Shown here: piece after piece, positions 17,918 to 26,930 of the stretch
Layout of the letters: each line of letters begins with the position of its first letter
Numbering within the stretch: the stretch's first letter is position 1
From: Candidatus Flexifilum affinis
GTDB taxonomy: Bacteria > Chloroflexota > Anaerolineae > Aggregatilineales > Phototrophicaceae
Reading direction: 5' to 3'
Assembly: GCA_016713325.1 (NCBI GenBank)
Contig: JADJPJ010000089.1
Location: forward strand, 124,001 to 188,000
DNA: 64,000 bases
Notes under the pieces: model-generated
Databases searched by the model: none
Told to the model about the DNA's origin: nothing
What the model saw: only the letters and a program-made list of their open reading frames with translations
Translations under genes and position numbers: made by a program

Positions 17918-20059
17918 ATGCTCGCTGAAATCGGAGTTTTTACCACTGCCTTCGCCCTGCTCGCTGCCTTCTACGCGATTGGGGCGGCCCTGTGGAGTCA
18001 GCACGGGGCGCACGGCAGCGCTCGCGAGGCTTTCGCGGTCAGCGCCAAAAACGCGGTTATTCTCAACTTCGTGCTGCTGCTTATCGGCAGCCTGGCCCTG
18101 GTAGCGGCACTCTATAGCGAAGAATATCAGATCGCGTATGTATGGTCGGTCACCAATCCCCAGATGCCGCTCTTTTATCGGTTGACGGCGCTGTGGGGCT
18201 CGCAGTCCGGCTCGCTGCTTTTCTGGACGCTGCTGATGAGCGGCTTCAGCGCGGCGGCCGTAGTCATCAACTGGCGCTCGCAGCGCCGGCTGATGCCGTA
18301 TGCCATCGTCTACATGATGGCGACGGTCGCCTTCTTTGCCGGCATCGTGATCTTCCTGGAAAACCCGTTCAATCGCTGGTGGATCCTCCCGGAAGCACCA
18401 GTAGAACAACAGGTGGTTCAAGCGGCGCTCATTCCGGAAGGTGCCGAGGCCCCCAGCGCCGCACGTCTGGCGGAGACAGCCAATGGCCTGAACCCCATGC
18501 TGCGTCACTTCGGCATGGCCATTCACCCACCATTGCTGTATCTCGGTTTCGTCGGCTTCATTATCCCCTTTGCTTTTGCCATGAGCGCGCTCGCTTCGGG
18601 CGACCTCTCCAGCAACTGGATCAAAGTGTCTCGGCGCTGGGCGTTGATCGCCTGGCTGTTCCTCAGCCTGGGTCTGATCCTGGGCGGGCGCTGGGCCTAT
18701 GACGTGCTGGGCTGGGGCGGTTACTGGGGCTGGGACCCGGTCGAGAACGCCGCCTTCCTGCCCTGGCTGGTTGGCACGGCCCTCCTGCACAGCATCATGA
18801 TCCAGGAAAAGCGCGGCATGCTGAAGACGTGGAACATGCTGCTGGTCATCGGCACCTTCAGCGCGGTGATCTTCGGCACGTTTGCCACGCGCAGCGGTCT
18901 GGTGGACAGCGTCCACAGCTTCAGCCGCAGCGAGATCGGCATTCCCATGCTCGTTTTCTGGGGTCTGCTCACGCTTGTCGGCGTCGTGCTGATTGTCTAT
19001 CGTCAGTGGCGCGGTGAGCTGAAGGATGAGCGCCGCTTCGGCGGTTTGCTCAGCCGCGAGTCGCTCTTCGTACTCAACAACTTCGTCTTCATGGCGCTGG
19101 CGATCACGATCTTCTGGGGTAGCTTCGGCGCGCCCATTACCTCGGAGCTGTTCGCCGGGACGGAGATCACCCTTGGCGCGGAGTACTTTCTGAGCGTCAC
19201 ACCGCCGCTCTTCATTCTGATGTACATTCTGATGGGCGTCGCGCCGCTTTCGGCGTGGGGTGCGGCATCACTGTCGCGCCTTGGTCGCTCCCTGATCATT
19301 CCGGCACTGCTGACGGCCGCGACGCTGGCGGGGTTCGTCATCCTTGGTACCACCCACCTCGGCGCGCTCTTCGGCTACGGCATCGTCACCCTGGCTGGGT
19401 GGGTTGCCGTGGTTGAAACCGTCCGCGGCGTGCGTGCTCGCCAGAAAGCCCATTCCGAGAACGTCGTCACGTCACTGGTCGCGCTCTATGCGCGCAACCC
19501 GCGGCGCTATGGCGGCTATCTCATCCATCTGGGCATCACCGTGATCGGCATCGGTGTCATTGGCAGCACCCTGTTCCAGCAGGAAACGCAGCAGACCCTG
19601 GCCGTGGGGGAAAGCCTGGCTATCGCCGACTACACCATGCGCTTCGACGAACTTCTCGACGGTCAGATCGCCGAAGACGGCCGGATGATGGACATCGCCG
19701 TCGTGACCGTCCTGCGTGACGGTCAGGAAATCGCCCACCTTCGCCCGCGCCGTGACTTCTACCCGCAGACCGAGGGCATGAACACCATGACCATCTCCGG
19801 CGCGCACAGCACGCTGGAAAATGACTTCTACGTGCTGCTGGTGAACTGGGAACCGATCAATCAGGGTTCGGCGACCTTCAAGGTCTACATCAACCCGCTG
19901 ATCAATCTGGTGTGGTGGGGAAGCATCATGCTCATCATCGGCACCATAGCGGCCGGCTGGAAGCACGAAGTGCTGCCTGCGCGCATGCGTCAGGAAATGC
20001 GCGCCGAGGACAAAGTGCCGGCGGCAAGCGGTCGCCTGGCGCGGAAGGGGGCGCAGTGA
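17918..20059 (+). CDS. ccmF: Haem lyase component CcmF
   Basis: A 713-residue polytopic membrane protein of usual CcmF length. The tryptophan-rich haem-handling loop reads 'DVLGWGGYWGWDPVENAAFLPW', and 'LGFVGFIIPFAFAMSAL' and 'FGTFATRSGLVDSVHSF' are also conserved. A periplasmic region near the C-terminus (about 545-680) is the usual CcmF C-terminal domain. CcmF, with CcmH, ligates haem from CcmE to the CxxCH motif of apocytochromes on the outer face of the membrane. It overlaps ccmH by one base (TGATG), which indicates translational coupling. Note that CcmF here must take haem from a Cys-type CcmE. Confidence 0.95.
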   Translation: MLAEIGVFTTAFALLAAFYAIGAALWSQHGAHGSAREAFAVSAKNAVILNFVLLLIGSLALVAALYSEEYQIAYVWSVTNPQMPLFYRLTALWGSQSGSLLFWTLLMSGFSAAAVVINWRSQRRLMPYAIVYMMATVAFFAGIVIFLENPFNRWWILPEAPVEQQVVQAALIPEGAEAPSAARLAETANGLNPMLRHFGMAIHPPLLYLGFVGFIIPFAFAMSALASGDLSSNWIKVSRRWALIAWLFLSLGLILGGRWAYDVLGWGGYWGWDPVENAAFLPWLVGTALLHSIMIQEKRGMLKTWNMLLVIGTFSAVIFGTFATRSGLVDSVHSFSRSEIGIPMLVFWGLLTLVGVVLIVYRQWRGELKDERRFGGLLSRESLFVLNNFVFMALAITIFWGSFGAPITSELFAGTEITLGAEYFLSVTPPLFILMYILMGVAPLSAWGAASLSRLGRSLIIPALLTAATLAGFVILGTTHLGALFGYGIVTLAGWVAVVETVRGVRARQKAHSENVVTSLVALYARNPRRYGGYLIHLGITVIGIGVIGSTLFQQETQQTLAVGESLAIADYTMRFDELLDGQIAEDGRMMDIAVVTVLRDGQEIAHLRPRRDFYPQTEGMNTMTISGAHSTLENDFYVLLVNWEPINQGSATFKVYINPLINLVWWGSIMLIIGTIAAGWKHEVLPARMRQEMRAEDKVPAASGRLARKGAQ

Positions 20060-20583
20060 TGAGGTCCTTGTTCGCGAAGTTGACGCTGCTCACCACCCTG
20101 GTCGTTCTGTTCGTCATCCTTCAGGGCCTGGGCGCAACGATCGCCCTGGCTCAGGACACCACTTCGCCGGCGGCGGCCGGCCCGGTGACCGACGATCAGG
20201 TGAACGCCATCGCCAAAAATCTGTACTGCCCGGTGTGCGAGAACATCACGCTCGACACCTGTGGCACGGCAGCCTGCGCCGACTGGCGCTACGAAATTCG
20301 CTTGCAGCTTGAAGCGGGCAAGACCGAAGAAGAAATTCGCATCGACTTTGTCAACCGGTTCGGCGATCGCGCCGTGGGTACTCCGATGGATCCGACGCTG
20401 CGCGCGATAGCGATGCTGCCTTTTGCCGCCGGCGCACTCGGTCTGATCCTGGCTGTGCTGGTCGTGTTCAGGCTCACGCGCCGCCCCGGGGACGGGGCAG
20501 CAGCGGCAGCCGGCGCCGACATCTCGCCGATGACCGATTATGCATCCCAGTTGGAACGTGATCTGGCAGGAGACCGCTCGTGA
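20059..20583 (+). CDS. ccmH: CcmH-type apocytochrome thiol reductase with extra cysteines
   Basis: A 174-residue protein with a signal segment or membrane anchor (about 8-30), a periplasmic three-helix domain and a second membrane helix (about 115-137). The redox motif CPVC (Cys57, Cys60) in 'LYCPVCENITLD' matches the LRCPVC motif of CcmH. Two extra cysteines follow at Cys68 and Cys73 ('DTCGTAACADW'), where most family members have none. CcmH keeps the apocytochrome CxxCH motif reduced for haem attachment. The start ATG overlaps the ccmF stop, and the end overlaps ccmG by four bases (GTGA). The extra cysteines may bind a metal or give a second disulfide. This is unusual and untested. Confidence 0.88.
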   Translation: MRSLFAKLTLLTTLVVLFVILQGLGATIALAQDTTSPAAAGPVTDDQVNAIAKNLYCPVCENITLDTCGTAACADWRYEIRLQLEAGKTEEEIRIDFVNRFGDRAVGTPMDPTLRAIAMLPFAAGALGLILAVLVVFRLTRRPGDGAAAAAGADISPMTDYASQLERDLAGDRS

Positions 20584-21176
20584 CGACTCTAAACACGCCT
20601 CATAACGAACGTTCGCTCGACGAGGGCGGTGTGGTCGCTGCCGAGGCGCCAAAGGGCAGGCGGTTGGGCGTCGGCTCGATCGTGCTCCTGGTCGGCGTGA
20701 TCCTGGCCGCAGTGGTGTTCGGCATTGCCCTGGCACGTCAGCGCCTCACCCAGCCCACGCAGGGAATGGCGCCGGACTTTGAAGTGCAGACCTTCGACGG
20801 CCAAACCCTCCGCCTGAGCGATCTGCGCGGCAAGGTCGTGATGATCAACTTCTGGGCGTCGTGGTGCGGTCCCTGCCGCGACGAAGCGCCGCAGCTCCAG
20901 GCTGCGTGGGAACGCTACCAGGACAACGGCGATGTCGTCTTCCTGGGAATCGCCTACGCCGACAACGGCCCGCGTTCCATCGCCTACCTTGAGGAGTTTG
21001 GCATCAGCTACCTGAACGCGCCCGATCTGGGTACGCGCATCAGCGATGCCTATCACATTCAGGGGGTGCCGGAGACGTTCATCGTTGGGCGCGACGGACA
21101 TATTGAGCAGTTCATCTATGCCGGCATTACCGCCAACAGCCTCAGCCAGATCATCGACCGTGCGCTGGCGAGTTAG
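20580..21176 (+). CDS. ccmG: Thioredoxin-like CcmG/DsbE/ResA
   Basis: A 198-residue protein with one N-terminal membrane anchor (about 31-52) and a periplasmic thioredoxin fold. The active site is 'FWASWCGPCRDEAPQL' with Cys96 and Cys99. 'MAPDFEVQTFDGQTLRLSDL' and 'YHIQGVPETFIVGRDG' (cis-Pro loop 'GVPETF') place it in the AhpC-TSA/ResA/DsbE group. It would reduce CcmH or the apocytochrome during cytochrome c maturation. The GTG start at 20580 overlaps the ccmH stop by four bases, so the genes are translationally coupled. Confidence 0.93.
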   Translation: MTTLNTPHNERSLDEGGVVAAEAPKGRRLGVGSIVLLVGVILAAVVFGIALARQRLTQPTQGMAPDFEVQTFDGQTLRLSDLRGKVVMINFWASWCGPCRDEAPQLQAAWERYQDNGDVVFLGIAYADNGPRSIAYLEEFGISYLNAPDLGTRISDAYHIQGVPETFIVGRDGHIEQFIYAGITANSLSQIIDRALAS

Positions 21177-21190
21177 GACGACGAGACAAG

Positions 21191-21487
21191 ATGAGTACGA
21201 CCGGTTTGTTACTTGCCCTCGGCACCGCGCTGATTGGCGCTGCCTGGATCATGTTCCCACTGTGGCTGGCCCGGCGTGATGCCAGCGCTCTGGGAACGGA
21301 GACTCAGAAGAGCCGCGAGGCCCTGATCACCCGTTACGAACGGATCCTGGCAAGCATTCGGGACCTGGATGAAGACTTTCTTGTGGGCAAACTACCCGAG
21401 GTCGCTTATCAGCAGGAGCGCGCGGCCTGGGTGGCAGAAGGTACGGTGACTTTGCAGGCCATTGAAAAAGGAAAACGAAGCATATGA
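21191..21487 (+). CDS. Short CcmI-like membrane protein
   Basis: A 98-residue protein with one N-terminal hydrophobic segment (about 5-27) followed by 'LITRYERILASIRDLDEDFLVGKL' and 'YQQERAAWVAEG'. That pattern, a helix then 'L..I..L..D...GK.....Y...R', is that of the N-terminal part of CcmI/CycH and of small relatives found in many ccm operons. It may help present apocytochrome to the ligase. It lies between ccmG and ccmC and overlaps ccmC by four bases. The symbol is withheld because it lacks the TPR domain of true CcmI. Confidence 0.7.
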   Translation: MSTTGLLLALGTALIGAAWIMFPLWLARRDASALGTETQKSREALITRYERILASIRDLDEDFLVGKLPEVAYQQERAAWVAEGTVTLQAIEKGKRSI

Positions 21488-22248
21488 GCGCAGTTGGAAC
21501 CATCAAACAATCCGCCGCCGCGCCCTCGGCACAAACGCAGCCTGCCCGTGACCGGCTTGCCTTTCTGAAGGTGCTGACGTTGGCTGCCGTCATCGGTCTC
21601 GCTATCGCCTCGTATCTTGCCCTTGTGTACGCCGGCACGGACGCGCTCCAGGGGAATGTCCAGCGCGTCTTCTACTTCCACGTCGCGGCGTTCTCGGCGG
21701 CCTCGGTGGCCTGCTTCATGGGCGTCGTCGGTGGCATCGGCTACCTGCGCACTCGTAATATCAAGTGGGATACGCTGGCGCTGTCGGGCATCGAGATTGG
21801 CCTTACACTGTCGCTGATCACGCTGTTCACCGGCATGGTCTGGGCGCGCCCTATCTGGAATACCTGGTGGACGTGGGACCCCCGTCTGACCAGCGCCGCC
21901 ATCATGTGCCTGACCTACGCCGCCTACCTGATGCTGCGCAGTGCCATCGAAAGCCCGGACAAGCGCCGTGCCTTCGCGTCCGTTTACGGCATTTTCGCCT
22001 TCGCGAGCGTGATCATTACCTTCATGATCACTCGCGTTCGCCCTGACACGATCCATCCGACGGTGATTGGCGCCAGCCCGCAGAATGCGCAGGGTGGTTT
22101 CTCGATGACCGACACGATGATTCTCGCAATTTCCGTCTCCAGCATCGTCTGGTGCTGTCTGATCGCCCCTGCGCTGGTCTGGTGGCGCATTCGCCTGGAA
22201 AACCTGACCGAGCGTGCCGCCGCCCTGCGCGCCACGTTGGAAAGCTGA
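21484..22248 (+). CDS. ccmC: Haem exporter/handling protein CcmC
   Basis: A 254-residue protein with six membrane segments. The haem-binding tryptophan motif reads 'WNTWWTWDPRLTSAAIM', matching the CcmC WWD domain. Two conserved histidines lie outside the membrane: in 'FYFHVAAFSAAS' before the motif and in 'DTIHPTVIG' after it. CcmC loads haem onto CcmE at the periplasmic face. The N-terminus is longer than usual by about 20 residues (Ala/Gln-rich). It overlaps the preceding small gene by four bases and is followed by a CcmD-like gene 12 bases later. ccmA and ccmB are not in the window. Confidence 0.93.
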   Translation: MSAVGTIKQSAAAPSAQTQPARDRLAFLKVLTLAAVIGLAIASYLALVYAGTDALQGNVQRVFYFHVAAFSAASVACFMGVVGGIGYLRTRNIKWDTLALSGIEIGLTLSLITLFTGMVWARPIWNTWWTWDPRLTSAAIMCLTYAAYLMLRSAIESPDKRRAFASVYGIFAFASVIITFMITRVRPDTIHPTVIGASPQNAQGGFSMTDTMILAISVSSIVWCCLIAPALVWWRIRLENLTERAAALRATLES

Positions 22249-22260
22249 AAGGACATCATC

Positions 22261-22404
22261 ATGCCCGATACCAACGCATACCTGGCACTTGGAATGGCGG
22301 TGATCACTGTCATTCTCGGCGGTTTTGTTGGCGCGCTCTTTCTGCGCTTCCGCAATGCGAAGCGAAATCTCAATATGCTGATCTCTCTCCGTGAGGAGAA
22401 TTAG
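22261..22404 (+). CDS. ccmD: CcmD-like small membrane protein
   Basis: A 47-residue protein: MPDTNAYLALGMAVITVILG, then a short linker ending 'LNMLISLREEN'. It has one membrane helix (about 7-28) followed by a basic stretch (RFRNAKRN), as in CcmD, which helps release holo-CcmE from CcmC. The position directly after ccmC supports this. It is followed by AGGAGG in front of ppdK, so ppdK may be read from the same transcript. CcmD proteins are poorly conserved, so the assignment rests on size, topology and place. Confidence 0.75.
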   Translation: MPDTNAYLALGMAVITVILGGFVGALFLRFRNAKRNLNMLISLREEN

Positions 22405-22416
22405 GAGGATACACAA

Positions 22417-25173
22417 ATGGTTGTTGGCGACATTGAGCATGTGGCCGATGAAAAGAAGAACGGCGGATCTGGCGCTAAGCAGTGGGTCTACCGCTTCGAT
22501 CAAATTGATGAGGTGCAGAAACGCACCGGCACCAAGTGGGATGATGTGAAGTCGCTGCTGGGCGGCAAGGGCGCGGGCCTGTTCGATATGACGCGCGCCG
22601 GCGTGCCGGTTCCCCCTGGCTTCACCGTTACGACCGAGGCCTGCAACGCCTATCAGGCAGCGGCTGGCACGTTCCCCGACGGCATGTGGGAGCAGGCTCT
22701 GGCGGCCCTGAAGAGCGTTGAAGGGAAGACGGGCAAGTCCTTCGGCAATATGCAGAACCCGCTTCTGGTGTCGGTCCGCTCTGGCGCGAAGTTCTCGATG
22801 CCGGGCATGATGGACACGGTTCTGAACCTCGGCATGACCGACGAGATTGCCACGTCGATGGTCGAGCTGACCGGCGATGCGCGCTTCGTCATGGATGCCT
22901 ATCGTCGTCTCATTCAGATGTTCGGCACCGTCGTGATGAATATCGCCGACGAGCCGTACGAAGACTATCTGACCGAGATCAAGAAGGATCGCGGCGTCAA
23001 GCAGGACGTCGATTTGACCGCCGAGGACTGGCAGGTGGTCGTCGCCGAATTCAAGAAGATCTATAAGTCGCACGTCGGCGAGGACTTCCCTCAGGATCCG
23101 CTCCGCCAGCTCGCTCTGGCCATCGAAGCTGTCTTCAAGAGCTGGAACGGCAAGCGCGCGGTCGATTACCGCAATGCGGCCGGCATCTCCCACAATCTGG
23201 GCACCGCGGTCAACGTCCAGACGATGGTCTTCGGCAATATGGGCAATTCCAGTGGTACAGGCGTCGCCTTCACGCGTAATCCCTCGACGGGCGAGCGCGT
23301 CCTTTTCGGCGACTTCCTGATGAACGCGCAGGGCGAGGACGTGGTGGCCGGCATCCGCACGCCGGAACCCATTGCCAAGCTGGAGCGCGAGAACCCCGAC
23401 GTTTACCAGCAGTTCATCACCATCGCGGCGCAGCTCGAGAAGCACTATCGCGAGATGCAGGACGTCGAGTTCACCATCGAGAATGGCAAGCTGTACATGC
23501 TTCAGACCCGCGATGGCAAGCGTACCGCGCGCTCTGCCGTCCGTATCGCGGTCGACATGGCCAATGAGGGCCTGATCTCCAAGCAGGAAGCCGTGATGCG
23601 CGTCAAGCCGGATCATGTCCTGCAGCTTCTGCACCCGCAGTTCGACCAGGAAGCCAAGGACGCCGCTCACAAGGCCGGCCGTATGATCGGCAAGGGCGTC
23701 AATGCCTCTCCGGGCGCCGCTGTCGGTATTGCCGCGTTCGACGCAGACATTGCTGAGAAGTGGGGCAAGGCTGGCAAGTCGGTCATCATGGTTCGTCCGG
23801 AAACCAAACCGGATGACGTGCATGGTATGCTGGCCTCCAAGGGTATTCTGACCAGCCGCGGCGGCGCGACGAGCCATGCCGCTGTGGTCGCCCGTCAGTT
23901 CGGCGTGCCCTGCGTGTGCGGCGCTGAAGCGCTGGACATCAACCTGACCACGCGTCGACTCCAGGTGGGTGATGTGGTCATCCGTGAGGGCGATCTCATC
24001 TCCATCGATGGCGGCGCCGGCGAAGTGTTCGTGGGCGAAATTCCGCGCGTCGAGCCCGACTTCATGCGCGAGACGTATCTCCAGACACTGCTCAAGTGGG
24101 CGGACGAATTCCGCCGCCTGGGCATCTATGCCAACGCCGATTACCCGAACGATGCCAAGCGCGCCCGCACCTACGGCGCCGAGGGCGTCGGTCTGTGCCG
24201 CACGGAGCACATGTTCTTCCAGGAAGAGCGTCTGCCCATCGTTCAGGCGATGATCCTGAGTGAGCCGTACAGCGAGGAAGAGGCGCGTCACCTCAAGGAC
24301 CTCCAGGTCTTCCAGCACGACGATTTTTACGGCATCTTCAAGGCGATGGATGGGCAGCCGGTCATTATCCGCCTGCTGGATCCGCCGCTCCATGAGTTCA
24401 TGCCCAATCACGAGCAGCTCGCGCTCCGCGCCGCCGGCCTCCGCTTGATCGGCGACCGCCCGAACGAACTGACTCGCATTGAAGAACTGATGGCCGCCGT
24501 CAAGAACCTGGAAGAGTTCAACCCGATGCTGGGCCTGCGTGGTGTCCGCCTGGGCATCATGCGCTCGGAAATCAGCAAGATGCAGGTGCGCGCGTTGTTT
24601 GATGCGGCCTGCCAGCTCCTCCAGGAAGGCTACAGCGTCCACCCGGAGATCATGGTGGCGGTCACCTGCGCGGCCTCCGAGGTCAAGTTCCTCAAGGACA
24701 TCATCGACGAGATCGCCGTCGAGACGATGAAGACTTACAATGTGGACCTGCCCTATAAGGTCGGTACGATGATCGAGCTGCCTCGCGCAGCCATCACCGC
24801 CGACAAGATGGCGGAGTACAGCGAGTTCTTCTCGTTCGGCACCAATGACCTGACCCAGACCACCTATGGCATCAGCCGCGACGACGCTGAAGGCAAGTTC
24901 CTGCTTCAGTACGTCGAGACCGGCCTGCTGGACGAGAACCCCTTCCAGGTGCTCGATCCGGAAGGCGTGGGCACGCTGATCAAGATGGCGGTCGAGAAGG
25001 GCCGTAGGGTCAACCCGGACATCGAAATCGGTATCTGCGGCGAGCACGGTGGTGATCCAAAGAGTATCGCCTTCTGCCACAGCGCCGGCCTGAACTACGT
25101 GAGCTGCTCGCCGTTCCGCGTCCCCGTGGCGCGTCTGGCGGCCGCCCATGCAGCCCTGAAGGATGCCAAGTAG
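22417..25173 (+). CDS. ppdK: Pyruvate, phosphate dikinase
   Basis: A 918-residue cytoplasmic enzyme of full PPDK length. The order is: N-terminal nucleotide-binding domain ('LLGGKGAGLFDMTRAGVPVP', 'SVRSGAKFSMPGMMDTVLNL'), the swivelling phosphohistidine domain with 'SRGGATSHAAVVARQFG' (catalytic His), and the C-terminal PEP/pyruvate TIM barrel ('SFGTNDLTQTTYG', 'GICGEHGGDP'). It interconverts pyruvate, ATP and phosphate with PEP, AMP and pyrophosphate. In anaerobes it works either in gluconeogenesis or in pyrophosphate-driven glycolysis. AGGAGG lies nine bases before the ATG. It follows the ccm genes by 12 bases and ends with a terminator. Confidence 0.96.
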   Translation: MVVGDIEHVADEKKNGGSGAKQWVYRFDQIDEVQKRTGTKWDDVKSLLGGKGAGLFDMTRAGVPVPPGFTVTTEACNAYQAAAGTFPDGMWEQALAALKSVEGKTGKSFGNMQNPLLVSVRSGAKFSMPGMMDTVLNLGMTDEIATSMVELTGDARFVMDAYRRLIQMFGTVVMNIADEPYEDYLTEIKKDRGVKQDVDLTAEDWQVVVAEFKKIYKSHVGEDFPQDPLRQLALAIEAVFKSWNGKRAVDYRNAAGISHNLGTAVNVQTMVFGNMGNSSGTGVAFTRNPSTGERVLFGDFLMNAQGEDVVAGIRTPEPIAKLERENPDVYQQFITIAAQLEKHYREMQDVEFTIENGKLYMLQTRDGKRTARSAVRIAVDMANEGLISKQEAVMRVKPDHVLQLLHPQFDQEAKDAAHKAGRMIGKGVNASPGAAVGIAAFDADIAEKWGKAGKSVIMVRPETKPDDVHGMLASKGILTSRGGATSHAAVVARQFGVPCVCGAEALDINLTTRRLQVGDVVIREGDLISIDGGAGEVFVGEIPRVEPDFMRETYLQTLLKWADEFRRLGIYANADYPNDAKRARTYGAEGVGLCRTEHMFFQEERLPIVQAMILSEPYSEEEARHLKDLQVFQHDDFYGIFKAMDGQPVIIRLLDPPLHEFMPNHEQLALRAAGLRLIGDRPNELTRIEELMAAVKNLEEFNPMLGLRGVRLGIMRSEISKMQVRALFDAACQLLQEGYSVHPEIMVAVTCAASEVKFLKDIIDEIAVETMKTYNVDLPYKVGTMIELPRAAITADKMAEYSEFFSFGTNDLTQTTYGISRDDAEGKFLLQYVETGLLDENPFQVLDPEGVGTLIKMAVEKGRRVNPDIEIGICGEHGGDPKSIAFCHSAGLNYVSCSPFRVPVARLAAAHAALKDAK

Positions 25174-25210
25174 GAGCGTTCGCGCTTCCAACCGCGTCTG
25201 AACAACCTGA

Positions 25211-25243
25211 GCGTCCGTCGAGTGCTCTCGGCGGACGCTTTTT
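25211..25243 (+). terminator. Rho-independent terminator after ppdK
   Basis: GCGTCCG (25211-25217) pairs with CGGACGC (25232-25238), with a partial inner stem, and TTTTT follows. Confidence 0.75.
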
Positions 25244-25354
25244 GCTGCCGGTTACGCTGATCCGCGCCCCTGTCAGGCAGCGTGAAGCGGGGGCATAATC
25301 AAAGCGTTACCGCCGCTGTCTCCCTGGCAGCCAGGATTAATGTTGAGGATTCCA

Positions 25355-26743
25355 ATGCGTGAATTTCACCCCACGACCATTATTGAACCCTTTCGCATCC
25401 GTTCGGTTGAGCCGATCCACTTCACGACGGCGGCTCAGCGTGAAGTGGCGCTGAAGGCCTCCGGCTACAATCCGTTCCTGCTGCGCGCCGACGACGTGCT
25501 GATCGACCTGCTGACCGACAGCGGTACCGGCGCCATGTCGTCCCGGCAGTGGGCGGGCATGATCGCCAGCGACGAGAGCTACGCCGGGGCGGGATCCTTC
25601 TACCGCTTCGAGGCGGCGGTGCGTGATATCACCGGCTTCAAGCACGTCATTCCTACCCATCAGGGCCGCGCTGCTGAGAACATCCTGTTCACCACTATCG
25701 CCAAACCCGGTGACGTGATTCCCAACAACACCCACTTCGACACCACGCGCGCCCATGTCGAACATGCCGGCGCCGAGGCGCGCGATCTGGTCATTCCTGA
25801 AGGCCGGCAGCCCCGCCTGATTCACCCCTTTAAGGGCAACATGGATATCGCCGCGCTGGAGGAGACGATTCGCACGGTCGGTCGAGAGAACATCCCGGCT
25901 ATCCTGCTGACGGTGACCAATAATTCCGGCGGCGGCCAGCCGGTGAGCATGGCCAACGTGCGCGCGGTCAGCGCCCTGGCCCGCCAGCACGGCATCCCAT
26001 TCTTCATCGACGCCTGCCGCTTTGCGGAGAACTCCTGGTTCATCAAGACGCGCGAAGAGGGCTATGCCGACAAGTCGCCGTTGGAGATCGCCCAGGAGCT
26101 GTTCAGCTACGCCGACGGCTGCACGATGAGCGCCAAGAAGGACGGCATGGCCAATATCGGCGGCTTTCTGGCTGTTAACGACGACGACCTGGCCGCTCGC
26201 TGTCGCAACCTTGAAATCCTCACGGAGGGTTTCCCGACGTATGGTGGCATGGCCGGCTACGATCTGGAGGCGATCGCCGTCGGTCTGTACGAGGCCCTGG
26301 ACGAACACTACCTGCGCTATCGCATCCGCTCCATCGCCTACCTGGGCGACCGCCTCACCGAAGCCGGCATCCCGATCGTCCTGCCCACGGGCGGCCATGC
26401 CGTGTACATCGATGCACGCGAGATGCTGCCGCACATTCCGCCGACGCAGTATCCGGCCTGGTCGCTGAACAACGCGCTGTATCTGATCGGCGGGGTACGT
26501 GCGGTCGAGATCGGCACGGTGATGTTCGGCCAACAGCCGGACGGCAGCGAACAGCCGGCCCGCATGGATCTGGTGCGGCTGGCCTTCCCCCGCCGGACCT
26601 ACACGCAGAGTCACGTCGACTATCTGGCGGAGGTCATCCTCGAAGTCTACGCTGAGCGAGAGGCGCTGCCCGGCTACCGAATTACCTACCAGGCGCCGGT
26701 GCTGCGCCACTTCACGGTGCGGCTCGAACCCATGCAGTCCTGA
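25355..26743 (+). CDS. tnaA: Tryptophanase/tyrosine phenol-lyase family PLP enzyme
   Basis: A 462-residue fold-type I PLP enzyme close in length to tryptophanase. 'FIPTHQGRAAENIL'-type text (here 'HVIPTHQGRAAENILF') and 'FFIDACRFAENSWFI' are family signatures. The PLP lysine is in 'CTMSAKKDGMANIGG', and 'GLYEALDEHYLRYRIRSIAYLG' follows. The enzyme cleaves tryptophan to indole, pyruvate and ammonia, or tyrosine to phenol. The sequence alone does not let me separate the two. It sits next to ppdK, which can use the pyruvate. I prefer the ATG at 25355 with AGGA just upstream; an in-frame ATG at 25340 is the alternative. The symbol is the family name and the substrate is uncertain. Confidence 0.82.
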   Translation: MREFHPTTIIEPFRIRSVEPIHFTTAAQREVALKASGYNPFLLRADDVLIDLLTDSGTGAMSSRQWAGMIASDESYAGAGSFYRFEAAVRDITGFKHVIPTHQGRAAENILFTTIAKPGDVIPNNTHFDTTRAHVEHAGAEARDLVIPEGRQPRLIHPFKGNMDIAALEETIRTVGRENIPAILLTVTNNSGGGQPVSMANVRAVSALARQHGIPFFIDACRFAENSWFIKTREEGYADKSPLEIAQELFSYADGCTMSAKKDGMANIGGFLAVNDDDLAARCRNLEILTEGFPTYGGMAGYDLEAIAVGLYEALDEHYLRYRIRSIAYLGDRLTEAGIPIVLPTGGHAVYIDAREMLPHIPPTQYPAWSLNNALYLIGGVRAVEIGTVMFGQQPDGSEQPARMDLVRLAFPRRTYTQSHVDYLAEVILEVYAEREALPGYRITYQAPVLRHFTVRLEPMQS

Positions 26744-26930
26744 GGGACGAGGAATGAGCAATGAGGGAGGAGCGGCATGCGCCTTCCCTCATTTGTTCGC
26801 CATTCGCGATTTTTCTAAATTGTGTTATAGTATCTGTTACAGCCTTCACTTCAAACGTTTATCCGTCCAATGTGGTTGCTGTCACGGCAATCCTGCCGTT
26901 TTTTCGCGTGTCTATCACCATTGAGGTGTC

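Noticed and set aside
21409..25191. A very long open frame on the minus strand opposite ppdK and ccmC
   Set aside because: It is the antisense shadow of two unmistakable genes. It is rich in His, Arg and Asp as expected from GC-rich codons read backwards and shows no domain.
25355..26743. Assigning the lyase firmly to tyrosine phenol-lyase or tryptophanase
   Set aside because: The two enzymes share all motifs visible here. The specificity residues could not be aligned reliably by eye, so the entry keeps the family-level call.
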